From SG8-41 sp035649495 (GTDB lineage: Bacteria > Pseudomonadota > Gammaproteobacteria > Burkholderiales > SG8-41), in NCBI GenBank assembly GCA_035649495.1, contig DASRJL010000147.1, positions 1 to 64,000 of the forward strand: a stretch of DNA of 64,000 nucleotides, read 5' to 3'. Position 1 is the first letter of the stretch. Each line of letters opens with the position of its first letter. The position numbers were made by a program, and so were the translations under genes. This document shows positions 34,711 through 42,048 of the stretch, in pieces. The notes under the pieces were generated by a model, which had not been told where the DNA came from, ran no database searches, and saw nothing but the letters and a program-made list of their open reading frames with translations.

Positions 34711-34850
34711 AGGCGTCCGCAACACCCGTCAGGGGTCATGGGTCAGCGGTCAGGCGTGCCAGAATCTGTTAAGGTCATGCGCGCCTGACGCTTAACGCTT
34801 AACGCCTGACGGGTTCTCGCGCGCATGACCCATGACCCCTGACAGGTTCT
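34711..34850. terminator. large inverted repeat between convergent genes
   Basis: GTCAGGGGTCATGGGTCA at 34728-34745 is an exact 18-base reverse complement of 34826-34843. Further inverted pairs (GTCAGGCG / CGCCTGAC) nest inside. Both arms are built of 7-base units. It lies between the CBS gene and the NHL gene, whose 3' ends face each other, and could act as a two-way terminator. Confidence 0.65.
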
Positions 34851-34857
34851 CGTGGCG

Positions 34858-35910
34858 TCAGCGGACCAGCCTGAACTTGTGCACCCGGCGGCCCCAGTTG
34901 GTTTCGGCCACGTAGAGATCGCCCTTCGAGTCCACGGCGAGGCTGTGGCCGTGCGTAAAGCTGCCGAGCTGGTGCCCGGGACGGCCGAAGCTCGACAGGA
35001 TGGCTCCGCTCGCGTGGTCGAGGATGTGCACCTGCTCGTTCCGTCCATTCATCACGTACAGGTACTTCTGATCGCGGTCCGGTGAGAATGCCGTCCACCA
35101 CGCCGTGCCGCGCTTGTCCGGCAGCGCCGGGGTCCCCGTGCGCACCCAGATGTTGCGCTTGAAATTTCCCATCTTGTCGAACACCTGCACGCGGTCGCCC
35201 TGCCGGTCGCCGATGTAAACGAGGCCGGCGTTGCTGATCGCGACGCTGTGTACGACCTCCGCGAACGCGCCGCCTACCCCGGCCTCCATTTCCTCCGGCG
35301 TCGCCTGCCGTCCCCACTGGCGCAGGAACTTGCCGTTCTTGTCGAATACGATCACGCGCCGGTTGCCGTAGCCGTCGGCGAAATAGACATCGCCGTTTTC
35401 CGGATCGCAGGCGATGCCCGCGGGCTTGTTGAGCCGGTCCTTGCCCGCATTCAGGTTCTTGCTCTTCCTGGTGCCGTCCACCGTGTCGAACTGGCCTTTC
35501 GTGCCGATCTGGACCAGGAGCTTGCCGTCGTAGGTGTACTTCTGGACCATGCCGTCGCCGTTCGCCGTGATCCAGACGTTGTTGTCGTGATCGACGGCGC
35601 AGCTGTGCGGCGTCGAGGGAAGTACGTCCCAATCGCCCCACGAGCCGATCAGGGTGCCGTCCCGGTCGAAAATCATCACCGCCGGCGCCCGGGTGCAGGT
35701 TTCCTTCTCCTCCTCCGTGATATCGCCGCGGTTCACGACGAGCACGTGATCGTTGTGGTCCACGTAGACGCAGGCGAGCTGCCCGGCGATCCAGCCCTCC
35801 GGCAGCGGCTTGGGCCACGCGGGATCGATCTCGAAGCGCGGGGCGGTCGAGACGGAAGCGACGGGGCGGAGGGGGGCGGTCGCGGTGGAAGTGCCGGAGC
35901 TGGTGGTCAT
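34858..35910 (-). CDS. NHL-repeat six-bladed beta-propeller protein
   Basis: A 350-residue protein similar to the lyase-domain propeller of peptidylglycine amidating enzymes. The start follows GAGAGAGG. Repeated units are visible: HSCAVDHDNNVWITANGDGM, PAGIACDPENGDVYFADGYG, HSVAISNAGLVYIGDRQGDR and HSLAVDSKGDLYVAETNWG, each with the NHL signature. No export signal is evident in the Ser/Thr-rich N-terminus. Family members bind ligands or act as lactonases; I cannot assign a reaction. It diverges from the serine hydrolase with 89 bases between the starts. Confidence 0.85.
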   Translation of the reverse strand: MTTSSGTSTATAPLRPVASVSTAPRFEIDPAWPKPLPEGWIAGQLACVYVDHNDHVLVVNRGDITEEEKETCTRAPAVMIFDRDGTLIGSWGDWDVLPSTPHSCAVDHDNNVWITANGDGMVQKYTYDGKLLVQIGTKGQFDTVDGTRKSKNLNAGKDRLNKPAGIACDPENGDVYFADGYGNRRVIVFDKNGKFLRQWGRQATPEEMEAGVGGAFAEVVHSVAISNAGLVYIGDRQGDRVQVFDKMGNFKRNIWVRTGTPALPDKRGTAWWTAFSPDRDQKYLYVMNGRNEQVHILDHASGAILSSFGRPGHQLGSFTHGHSLAVDSKGDLYVAETNWGRRVHKFRLVR

Positions 35911-35999
35911 ATGGCCTCTCTCAATGTGGACAGGACAATCTATACCGAAGTCCGCACCCGCACAACGAGGGAGTAGACTTTGGCCAAAGGGAGGACCTC

Positions 36000-37169
36000 A
36001 TGAACGATGCCGTAGATCTCGCCAGTCCCAGCGCCGCTGCCACGCAGGAATTTCCACTTGCTCAAGCCACTCCGCGCGAGCTGGGCTTTCACGAGCCGGC
36101 GCTGGCGCGCCTGCGCAAGCTGATCCAGTCGCATATCGCCGAGGGACGCTACCCGGGCGCGCAGATCGCGCTTGCCCGGCACGGCCGTCTGGCGCTGTTC
36201 GAATCATTCGGCAAGGCCGCGATCGCGCCCGAAGCGGCCGCGGCCGCCGATACGCTGTGGCTCCTCTTTTCGAACACCAAAGTCATCACGGCGACCGGGA
36301 TCTGGGCGCTAGTCGAGGACGGATTGCTGCGATTCTCCGACCGCGTCGCCGAGCACATCCCCGAATACGCGCGCCATGGAAAGGGCGACATCACGGTCGC
36401 ACAGGTCCTGAGCCACCGCGCGGGCTATCCGAGCCAGGTTGTCTCCTCTGCCGCGTGGACCGACCACCAGGAAATGCGCCGCCAGGTGTGCGAATTCACG
36501 CTCGAATGGACGCCTGGCACACGGCTCGCCTATCACGGAAGCGCAGCGCACTGGACCGCCGCTGCACTGATCGAAGCCGTGGCCAAGGTCGATTACCGGG
36601 ACTTCCTGCGGCAGCGGATCATGGAGCCGCTGGGCCTGGCGCGCGAGGTCTACGTCGGCCTGCCGGATGCGCAACACGGCCGCGCCGCCATGATGTACGA
36701 GCCGGGGCCCGACGGCAGCCAGCGTCCGCTGGCGGAACAGAACACCGCGCCCCATCGCCGCGCGGGTATCCCGAGCAGCGGCGGCTATGCGACCGCCCGC
36801 GGCATGGCGGCGCTGTACCAGATGATGGTGAACTTCGGCCGCCTGAACGGCACGCGTCTGTTCTCGCGGCGCCTGATCGAGTTCGTCACTCGCAATCACA
36901 CCGGCGACATGCTCGATGAAACGATGGGCATGCCCATGCATCGCGGGTTGGGCGTGCACGTGCGCGGCGCCACCGAAACGATACGCGGCCTGGGCAGCCT
37001 CGCCTCCCCGCGGACTTACGGGCACGGCGGCGTCGGCTCATCGTATTGCTGGGGCGATCCGGATTCCGGCGTGTCGTTCGCCTACATCACCAACAGCAAA
37101 GTGCCCGACCCGTGGCACAGCGTGCGGCTCGATCTGGTAGCGAACATCGTGCATTCGGCGATCGATTAG
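36000..37169 (+). CDS. serine hydrolase, beta-lactamase class C / esterase EstB family
   Basis: A 389-residue protein with GGGAGGACCTC before the ATG. The SxxK motif is SNTK in LWLLFSNTKVITATG. The second motif, usually YxN, appears as YHGS in RLAYHGSAAHW. GHGGVGSSYCWGDP near the end fits the KTG-like third motif (HGG). This pattern is typical of esterases and D-aminopeptidases of the family rather than true beta-lactamases. There is no export signal, so it acts in the cytoplasm. The ester substrate is unknown. Confidence 0.88.
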   Translation: MNDAVDLASPSAAATQEFPLAQATPRELGFHEPALARLRKLIQSHIAEGRYPGAQIALARHGRLALFESFGKAAIAPEAAAAADTLWLLFSNTKVITATGIWALVEDGLLRFSDRVAEHIPEYARHGKGDITVAQVLSHRAGYPSQVVSSAAWTDHQEMRRQVCEFTLEWTPGTRLAYHGSAAHWTAAALIEAVAKVDYRDFLRQRIMEPLGLAREVYVGLPDAQHGRAAMMYEPGPDGSQRPLAEQNTAPHRRAGIPSSGGYATARGMAALYQMMVNFGRLNGTRLFSRRLIEFVTRNHTGDMLDETMGMPMHRGLGVHVRGATETIRGLGSLASPRTYGHGGVGSSYCWGDPDSGVSFAYITNSKVPDPWHSVRLDLVANIVHSAID

Positions 37170-37172
37170 AAG

Positions 37173-37269
37173 CAAGCACCAAGCACCAAATCCCAAATCA
37201 CAAACGCGTTTGGAATTTGATGCTTTCGCATTGGTGCTTGTTTGAGACTTGAGGCTTGTAATTTGGAAT
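37173..37269. repeat. two 7-base arrays with inverted arms
   Basis: The first array is CAAGCAC, CAAGCAC, CAAATCC, CAAATCA, CAAACGC (37173-37207). The second is TTGAGAC, TTGAGGC, TTGTAAT, TTGGAAT (37242-37269). CAAGCACCAA at 37180-37189 pairs exactly with TTGGTGCTTG at 37231-37240. The second array runs into the hotdog gene and contains its probable TTG start. Confidence 0.75.
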
Positions 37270-38084
37270 CTGCTATCTACAAAGTCCGCGCGCACAACTC
37301 GTCCACTGCGTCCGAGAACCGGATGCACAGCGACGATGTAGCCCGCCGCTACGGATTTCAGGGCGGACTGGTTCCGGGCGTGACCGTGTTCGGCTACATG
37401 ACCCGGCCGGTGGTGGCACACTACGGCGTTGAATGGCTTGCGCGCGGCTGGGCGGAAGTGAGTTTCGCGAAGCCCGCGTACGAAGGGGAGGAGCTTGCGG
37501 TCAGCCTGTCGGCCGGCGGCGACGGGCGGGGTGCCGGGCACTCACTGACTTGCACGAACGGAGCGGGCGTCGAACTGGCACGCATGCAGGCGGGAATGCC
37601 TGCCGCGGGCGTTACGCCGGACCCCCGGGCTTCGATTGCCCCCGCGCCGCCACTGGCGGAGCGCCCCGAAGCGACGCCGGACCTGATGGTGGTCGGTGCG
37701 CCGTTCCCCGCGCTCGACTGGCGTCCGACGGCGAACGACAACCTGGTGTGGTGCGAGGACGTGTGCGACGACCTGCCGCTGTACCGCGAAGGCGATGCGC
37801 CGTATCTCCATCCGGGCTTCGTGCTGCGGCAGGCGAACTTCGTTCTCAGGAACCGCTTCCTCCTGCCGGCATGGATACATACGGCCAGCCGCATTACGCA
37901 CCACGAAGCGCTGCGGGCCGGGAACGCCTATGAGGTGAGAGCGATCCCCGAAGAAAAATGGCAGCGCAAGGGGCACGAGTTCGTGCGCCTGTATGTTGCC
38001 ATCCGGGCCGGCGCACAAGTCGCGGTCGAGATTCTCCACACGGCCATATACCGGCCGCGGCAGGCAGAGGGGTCGTCCGGATAG
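37263..38084 (+). CDS. MaoC-like hotdog-fold protein
   Basis: A 273-residue protein with two probable hotdog halves. The best start is TTG at 37263; TTG 37242 and ATG 37323 are in frame. The N-terminal half carries HSDDVARRYGFQGGLVPGVT, matching the MaoC/hydratase helix and the VPG turn before the active-site region, although the full D-x4-H pair is not obvious. The C-terminal half (NDNLVWCEDV, FVLRNRFLLPAWIHTASR) looks like a second hotdog. It probably acts on acyl-CoA as hydratase or thioesterase. Confidence 0.7.
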   Translation: MESAIYKVRAHNSSTASENRMHSDDVARRYGFQGGLVPGVTVFGYMTRPVVAHYGVEWLARGWAEVSFAKPAYEGEELAVSLSAGGDGRGAGHSLTCTNGAGVELARMQAGMPAAGVTPDPRASIAPAPPLAERPEATPDLMVVGAPFPALDWRPTANDNLVWCEDVCDDLPLYREGDAPYLHPGFVLRQANFVLRNRFLLPAWIHTASRITHHEALRAGNAYEVRAIPEEKWQRKGHEFVRLYVAIRAGAQVAVEILHTAIYRPRQAEGSSG

Positions 38085-38103
38085 GACTACAATCGTGAGA
38101 GCC

Positions 38104-38355
38104 ATGGCCAAGCGCGTCAGAAAAAAACCGGTGCGGCCGATCGGCACCCGTCGGGACTACGAAGGCGCGTCCGCCGTCGCGAAGCGCCTGTCCCGCGAGA
38201 ACCCCAGGGATTCCGAGGCCGAGTTGCGCCTGCAGTCGCTGCTCCGCGAGCTGGACAAGTATGACGAGACGACGGAGGAAGACGAGAACGAGGACGGCCG
38301 GACCGACTACGACTCGGCCGGACCCCGCCGCCGGTGGTCGGACGACGAGCAGTAG
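38104..38355 (+). CDS. small charged hypothetical protein
   Basis: An 83-residue protein starting MAKRVRKKPVRPIGTRRDYE. The N-terminus is highly basic. The C-terminal half (YDETTEEDENEDGRTDYDSA) is strongly acidic, giving a bipolar protein without hydrophobic core. GTG 38095 is an alternative start. It lies 20 bases after the hotdog gene and is probably cotranscribed. I know no homologous family. Confidence 0.5.
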   Translation: MAKRVRKKPVRPIGTRRDYEGASAVAKRLSRENPRDSEAELRLQSLLRELDKYDETTEEDENEDGRTDYDSAGPRRRWSDDEQ

Positions 38356-38533
38356 CGGGACGAGCAGGGGTCTGTCCCGGTTCGGCGACTCGAGCGTGAT
38401 GCTGGCATGATTCTGGGCGCGGATGATGTGGCCCACCTCGAGGCGGTTTCGGAGACGCTGCCCTCGCGACCGATGATGATTTCGGTTATCTTTGTCATCC
38501 TCCAAATACTTAGAAATCATAGGAGTGTTGAGT

Positions 38534-40984
38534 ATGGTTAACATCGAATCGACCCCCCAGATGGCGGCCAAGGTCTACGAGACCATGGCGAAGAACCTCA
38601 AGGTGGTGCGTCGCCGCCTCGGTAAGCCTTTGACTTTGGCGGATAAAGTCTTATTGGGGCATCTCGACGACCCGGAAACCCAGGATCTGGAACCGGGCAA
38701 GAGCTACCTCTTCCTCCGGCCCGACCGGGTGGTATTCCAGGACGTGCTGGGGCAGACCGGCCTCTTGCAGTTCATGCAGACGCGGCGCGACCACGTCGCG
38801 GTCCCGACCACCGTACACTGCGACCACCTGATACAGGCGCGCGTCGAAGGCAGCCAGGACTTGCGCGAGTCGCTCGCGGAGAACACCGAGATCTACGATT
38901 TTCTGCGCTCGGCTGCCGCGAAGTATGGCGCGGGCTTCTGGGGACCCGGCGCCGGGATCATCCACCAGGTCGTCCTGGAGAACTACGCTTTCCCCGGCAC
39001 GCTCATCATCGGCACGGACTCGCACACTCCCAACGCCGGCGGGCTCGGCGCGTGCTCGGTCGGAGTCGGCGGCGCGGACGCCGTGGAGACCATCGCCGGC
39101 CTGCCCTGGGAACTCCTGTACCCCAAGCATATCGCCGTCTACCTGACCGGGAAGCTCTCCGGCTGGACGGCCCCCAAGGACGTGATCCTGTACGTCGCGG
39201 GCCAGTTGACCGTATCCGGCGCCACGAATGCGATCGTCGAGTACATCGGTCCCGGCGCGCGCACGATCAGCGCTACGGGCAAGGCCACCATCACCAACAT
39301 GGGAGCGGAAATCGGCGCGACCACGTCGATGTTCCCGGCCGACGAGCACATGTCCAAGTACCTGCGCGCGACCGGACGCGCCGGGCTCGTGGGGCCCATG
39401 GAAAAAAACCTGGACCTGCTCCAGCCGGACCCCGAAGTCGAAGCCGATCCGGAGAAATACTACGACCGCGTGGTCAGGCTCGATCTCTCGACGCTCGAGC
39501 CGCACCTCGTGGGGCCGCATTCGCCCGATCGTGCGCGCCCGATATCGAAGCTCGCTGCCGAGGTAAAGGACCCGGCCAACAAGTTCATCGATGAAATCTC
39601 GAGCACGCTGATCGGCAGCTGCACCAACTCCTCGTACGAGGACATGTCGCGTTCCGCGGACGTCGCGGAGCAGGCGAAGGCGCGTGGGGTCAAGACGGCG
39701 GTGCCGTTCCTCGTCACGCCCGGGTCGGAGCAGGTGCGCGCCACGATAGAGCGCGACGGCCAGATGCAGTCGCTGAAGGACATCAACGGCACCGTGCTCG
39801 CGAACGCCTGCGGTCCGTGCATCGGGCAATGGCGCAGGGCGAAGGAAGTGGCCGAGAAGCCGAATACCATCGTCACCTCGTACAACCGCAATTTTCCGGC
39901 GCGGAACGACGGCCAGGCGACCACGATGAACTTTATCGGGAGCCCCGAGATCGTGACGGCGCTGGCGCTGGCCGGGAGGCTTTCGTTCAACCCCATGACG
40001 GATACGCTGACCGGCGCCGACGGCCAGCCGTTCAAGTTGAACCCGCCGAAAGTCGCGCCCGAAGTGCCCGCGAAGAATTTCGACCGCGGCAACGCTAACT
40101 ACATTGCGCCGCCCAGGGACGGAAGCAAGATCAAGCTCTCCGTCGATCCCAACAGCAAGCGCCTGCAGCTCATGCAGCCGTGGTCTCCGTGGGACGGGAA
40201 GGACTATCTCGACATGCCCGTGCTGTTGAAGACCAAGGGCAAGACCACGACCGACCACATCTCGCCGGCCGGCCCGTGGCTGAGTCTCCGCGGCCACCTC
40301 GACCGGTTCAGCGACAACCTGTGCATGGGCGCCATCAACGCCTACACGGGCGAGGCGGGCAAGGTGAAGAACGTGGTGACGGGGACTACCGGCGAAATGG
40401 TGTCCAAGGTCGCGCGGGACTACAAGTCCCGCGGCATCAAGTGGGTGATCGTCGGCGACGCCAACTACGGTGAAGGCAGCAGCCGGGAGCATGCGGCACT
40501 CTGCCCGCGCCTGCTGGGCGGTGTCGCCGTCATCGTTCGCAGCTTTGCGCGCATTCACGAGTCAAACCTCAAGAAGCAGGGACTGCTCGCGCTGACGTTC
40601 CAGAGCCCGGCCGATTACGACCGCCTGCGTGAGGAGGACCGCCTGAGCCTGGTCGATCTCAAGAATCTGGCGCCGGGCAAGCCGGTCGAGTGCATCGTCA
40701 AGCACGCCGACGGCACCATGGAGACGCTGAAGCTGAACCACACGTTCAGCGGGCCGCAGCTCGACTGGTTCCGCAAGGGCTCCGCCTTGAACCTGTTCCA
40801 TGGCGGCGCCGGAGAAGCCGTGGCGAAGAAGAAGGCTGCGGCGGCAAAGGCGAAGGCTGCTCCGAAGGCGAAACCTGCCCCGAAGAAAAAGGTCGCGGCG
40901 ATGAAGAAGCCCGCCAAATCGGCCAAGGCGAGCAGGAAGGTCGCGAAGAAGAAGGGGGCGAAAAAGAAGGCCGCCAAGAAGTAG
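38534..40984 (+). CDS. aconitate hydratase, mitochondrial type, with lysine/alanine-rich C-terminal tail
   Basis: TCA-cycle enzyme converting citrate to isocitrate with a 4Fe-4S cluster. The 816-residue protein starts at ATG 38534 behind AGGAG. Cluster ligands are C363 (IGSCTNSSYEDMSRS), C426 and C429 (NACGPCIGQW). GTDSHTPNAGGLGACSVGVG and SYNRNFPARNDGQ are also characteristic. These blocks resemble eukaryotic ACO2 rather than bacterial AcnA or AcnB. The catalytic body ends near residue 760. Residues 763-816 are almost only Lys, Ala and Pro (VAKKKAAAAKAKAAPK, then KKVAKKKGAKKKAAKK-like runs), like bacterial histone-H1-like proteins. A strong terminator follows. Confidence 0.95.
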   Translation: MVNIESTPQMAAKVYETMAKNLKVVRRRLGKPLTLADKVLLGHLDDPETQDLEPGKSYLFLRPDRVVFQDVLGQTGLLQFMQTRRDHVAVPTTVHCDHLIQARVEGSQDLRESLAENTEIYDFLRSAAAKYGAGFWGPGAGIIHQVVLENYAFPGTLIIGTDSHTPNAGGLGACSVGVGGADAVETIAGLPWELLYPKHIAVYLTGKLSGWTAPKDVILYVAGQLTVSGATNAIVEYIGPGARTISATGKATITNMGAEIGATTSMFPADEHMSKYLRATGRAGLVGPMEKNLDLLQPDPEVEADPEKYYDRVVRLDLSTLEPHLVGPHSPDRARPISKLAAEVKDPANKFIDEISSTLIGSCTNSSYEDMSRSADVAEQAKARGVKTAVPFLVTPGSEQVRATIERDGQMQSLKDINGTVLANACGPCIGQWRRAKEVAEKPNTIVTSYNRNFPARNDGQATTMNFIGSPEIVTALALAGRLSFNPMTDTLTGADGQPFKLNPPKVAPEVPAKNFDRGNANYIAPPRDGSKIKLSVDPNSKRLQLMQPWSPWDGKDYLDMPVLLKTKGKTTTDHISPAGPWLSLRGHLDRFSDNLCMGAINAYTGEAGKVKNVVTGTTGEMVSKVARDYKSRGIKWVIVGDANYGEGSSREHAALCPRLLGGVAVIVRSFARIHESNLKKQGLLALTFQSPADYDRLREEDRLSLVDLKNLAPGKPVECIVKHADGTMETLKLNHTFSGPQLDWFRKGSALNLFHGGAGEAVAKKKAAAAKAKAAPKAKPAPKKKVAAMKKPAKSAKASRKVAKKKGAKKKAAKK

Positions 40985-40987
40985 GTG

Positions 40988-41018
40988 CGTGACCCGTGAC
41001 CGGTGACCAGTGACCGGT
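40988..41018. repeat. 7-base array, identical over 31 bases to 43124-43154
   Basis: Units TGACCCG, TGACCGG, TGACCAG, TGACCGG follow the aconitase stop. The same 31 bases recur without a mismatch 2.1 kb away at 43124-43154, also between the 3' ends of convergent genes. Confidence 0.85.
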
Positions 41019-41020
41019 AA

Positions 41021-41046
41021 AAAAGGCCCGCAATCGCGGGCCTTTT
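41021..41046 (+). terminator. rho-independent terminator of the aconitase gene
   Basis: GGCCCGC (41025-41031), loop AATC, GCGGGCC (41036-41042), then TTTT. The A-run before the stem makes it usable from both directions, so it can also serve the converging SDR gene. Confidence 0.9.
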
Positions 41047-41076
41047 CGTTTCAGGACGAATTAACGGAGATAACCC

Positions 41077-41868
41077 CTACAGCACTGAACGCACCAATCC
41101 CCCGTCCACGAGCATGGTCGTCCCGGTGATGTAGCTCGCTCGTCCCGAGGCGAGGAAAGCCACCAGGTACGCCAGCTCCTTGGGCTCGCCGACGCGTCCC
41201 ACCGCAGTCTCGGCCGCCCGCTCCGCGAGCGCCTCTTCCACCGAGATGCCTTTTTCCTTGGCCCGCGACGTGACGTTCGAGAGCATGCGCTCCGAAAGGA
41301 TCGAGCCGGGACACACGTTGTTGACCAGAATGCCGTCGCGTCCCACCTCGTCGGCGAGGCTTTTCGCCCATGCCACCACCCCCATGCGCGTCGCGCCCGA
41401 GAGCGCGAGGTTGGGGATCGGCTGGTAGACGGTGCTCGCGAGGATGTTGATGATGCGCGCGCCGCCCGCCTTCTTGAGATGCGGCAGCGCTTCCCGCGCC
41501 ATGCGCGCGAAGAAGAGCAGCGAGCGCTGCACGGCGGTGGCCCACTGCTCCTCGCTCGCGTTCTGCGCATAGGCAAGGGGAGGGCCGCCGGAATTGCTGA
41601 CGAGGACGTCGAGCCGCCCGAATTTGCCGGCCGCGGCCGCGATGAATTCCCGGACCGTTTCGTTCCGGTCGAGGTCGCCGGCAAATGCCAGCACCTCGAC
41701 GCCCGTCGCGTCGCGGATCTCCTTCGCTGCCTTCTCGATGTCCGGCTTCGAGCGGCTGCACATCGCCACGTTCGCGCCTTCGCCGGCCAGCACTTCCGCG
41801 CACGCGCGCCCCAGCCCCTTGCTCGCGCCGCCGACGATGGCGGTCTTGCCTTTCAGCATCAAGTCCAT
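41077..41868 (-). CDS. SDR family oxidoreductase lacking the usual YxxxK
   Basis: A 263-residue Rossmann-fold protein from ATG 41868 (AAGGA upstream). The cofactor motif is GGASKGLG at residues 13-20. VSNSGGPP replaces the usual NNAG. The catalytic Ser is in INILASTVYQ, but the expected YxxxK is replaced by LALSGATRMGVVAWAK. I recall a subfamily with PNLxLSNxxR at this place, so this is probably a family trait. The activity is therefore uncertain. It is the first gene on the left of a repeat-filled divergent promoter region. Confidence 0.88.
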   Translation of the reverse strand: MDLMLKGKTAIVGGASKGLGRACAEVLAGEGANVAMCSRSKPDIEKAAKEIRDATGVEVLAFAGDLDRNETVREFIAAAAGKFGRLDVLVSNSGGPPLAYAQNASEEQWATAVQRSLLFFARMAREALPHLKKAGGARIINILASTVYQPIPNLALSGATRMGVVAWAKSLADEVGRDGILVNNVCPGSILSERMLSNVTSRAKEKGISVEEALAERAAETAVGRVGEPKELAYLVAFLASGRASYITGTTMLVDGGLVRSVL

Positions 41869-41885
41869 GCTTTTCCTTTCAACAA

Positions 41886-42028
41886 GTGATGTACGCTGGC
41901 GCGGTGATGTACGGCTTCGCCAGTGATGTACGCTATCGCAGTGATGTACGGCTTCGCCAGGTGATGTGCCGCCAGCGATTCTCATCACCACTTTTCATCA
42001 CCACTATCTCATCACCATCATTCATCAC
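41886..42028. repeat. 18-20 base direct repeats and CATCACC units between divergent genes
   Basis: GTGATGTACG recurs at 41886, 41904, 41923 and 41941, with the variant GTGATGTGCC at 41961. Units alternate between CTGGCGCG/CTATCGCA and GCTTCGCCA endings, so the real period is about 37. From 41982 the complementary motif TCATCACCA repeats about every 13-14 bases. The array fills the shared promoter region of the SDR and hydrolase genes. Confidence 0.85.
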
Positions 42029-42048
42029 GTCTAGGGTAGCATCTACCG

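Noticed and set aside
38651..40558. 635-codon open frame on the minus strand opposite the aconitase gene
   Set aside because: It mirrors the high-GC codon structure of the real gene, lacks any family motif and is rich in Arg/Ala. It is an antisense shadow.
40820..40984. The aconitase tail as a frameshift or sequencing artefact
   Set aside because: The tail is in the same frame as the enzyme, has consistent AAG/GCN codon use and ends right before a normal terminator. An alternative frame would not give a better end to the protein.
41886..42028. CRISPR-like array
   Set aside because: Repeats are only about 10 bases with 8-10 base non-unique gaps, and no cas gene is near. Spacer-like sequences are themselves repeated.
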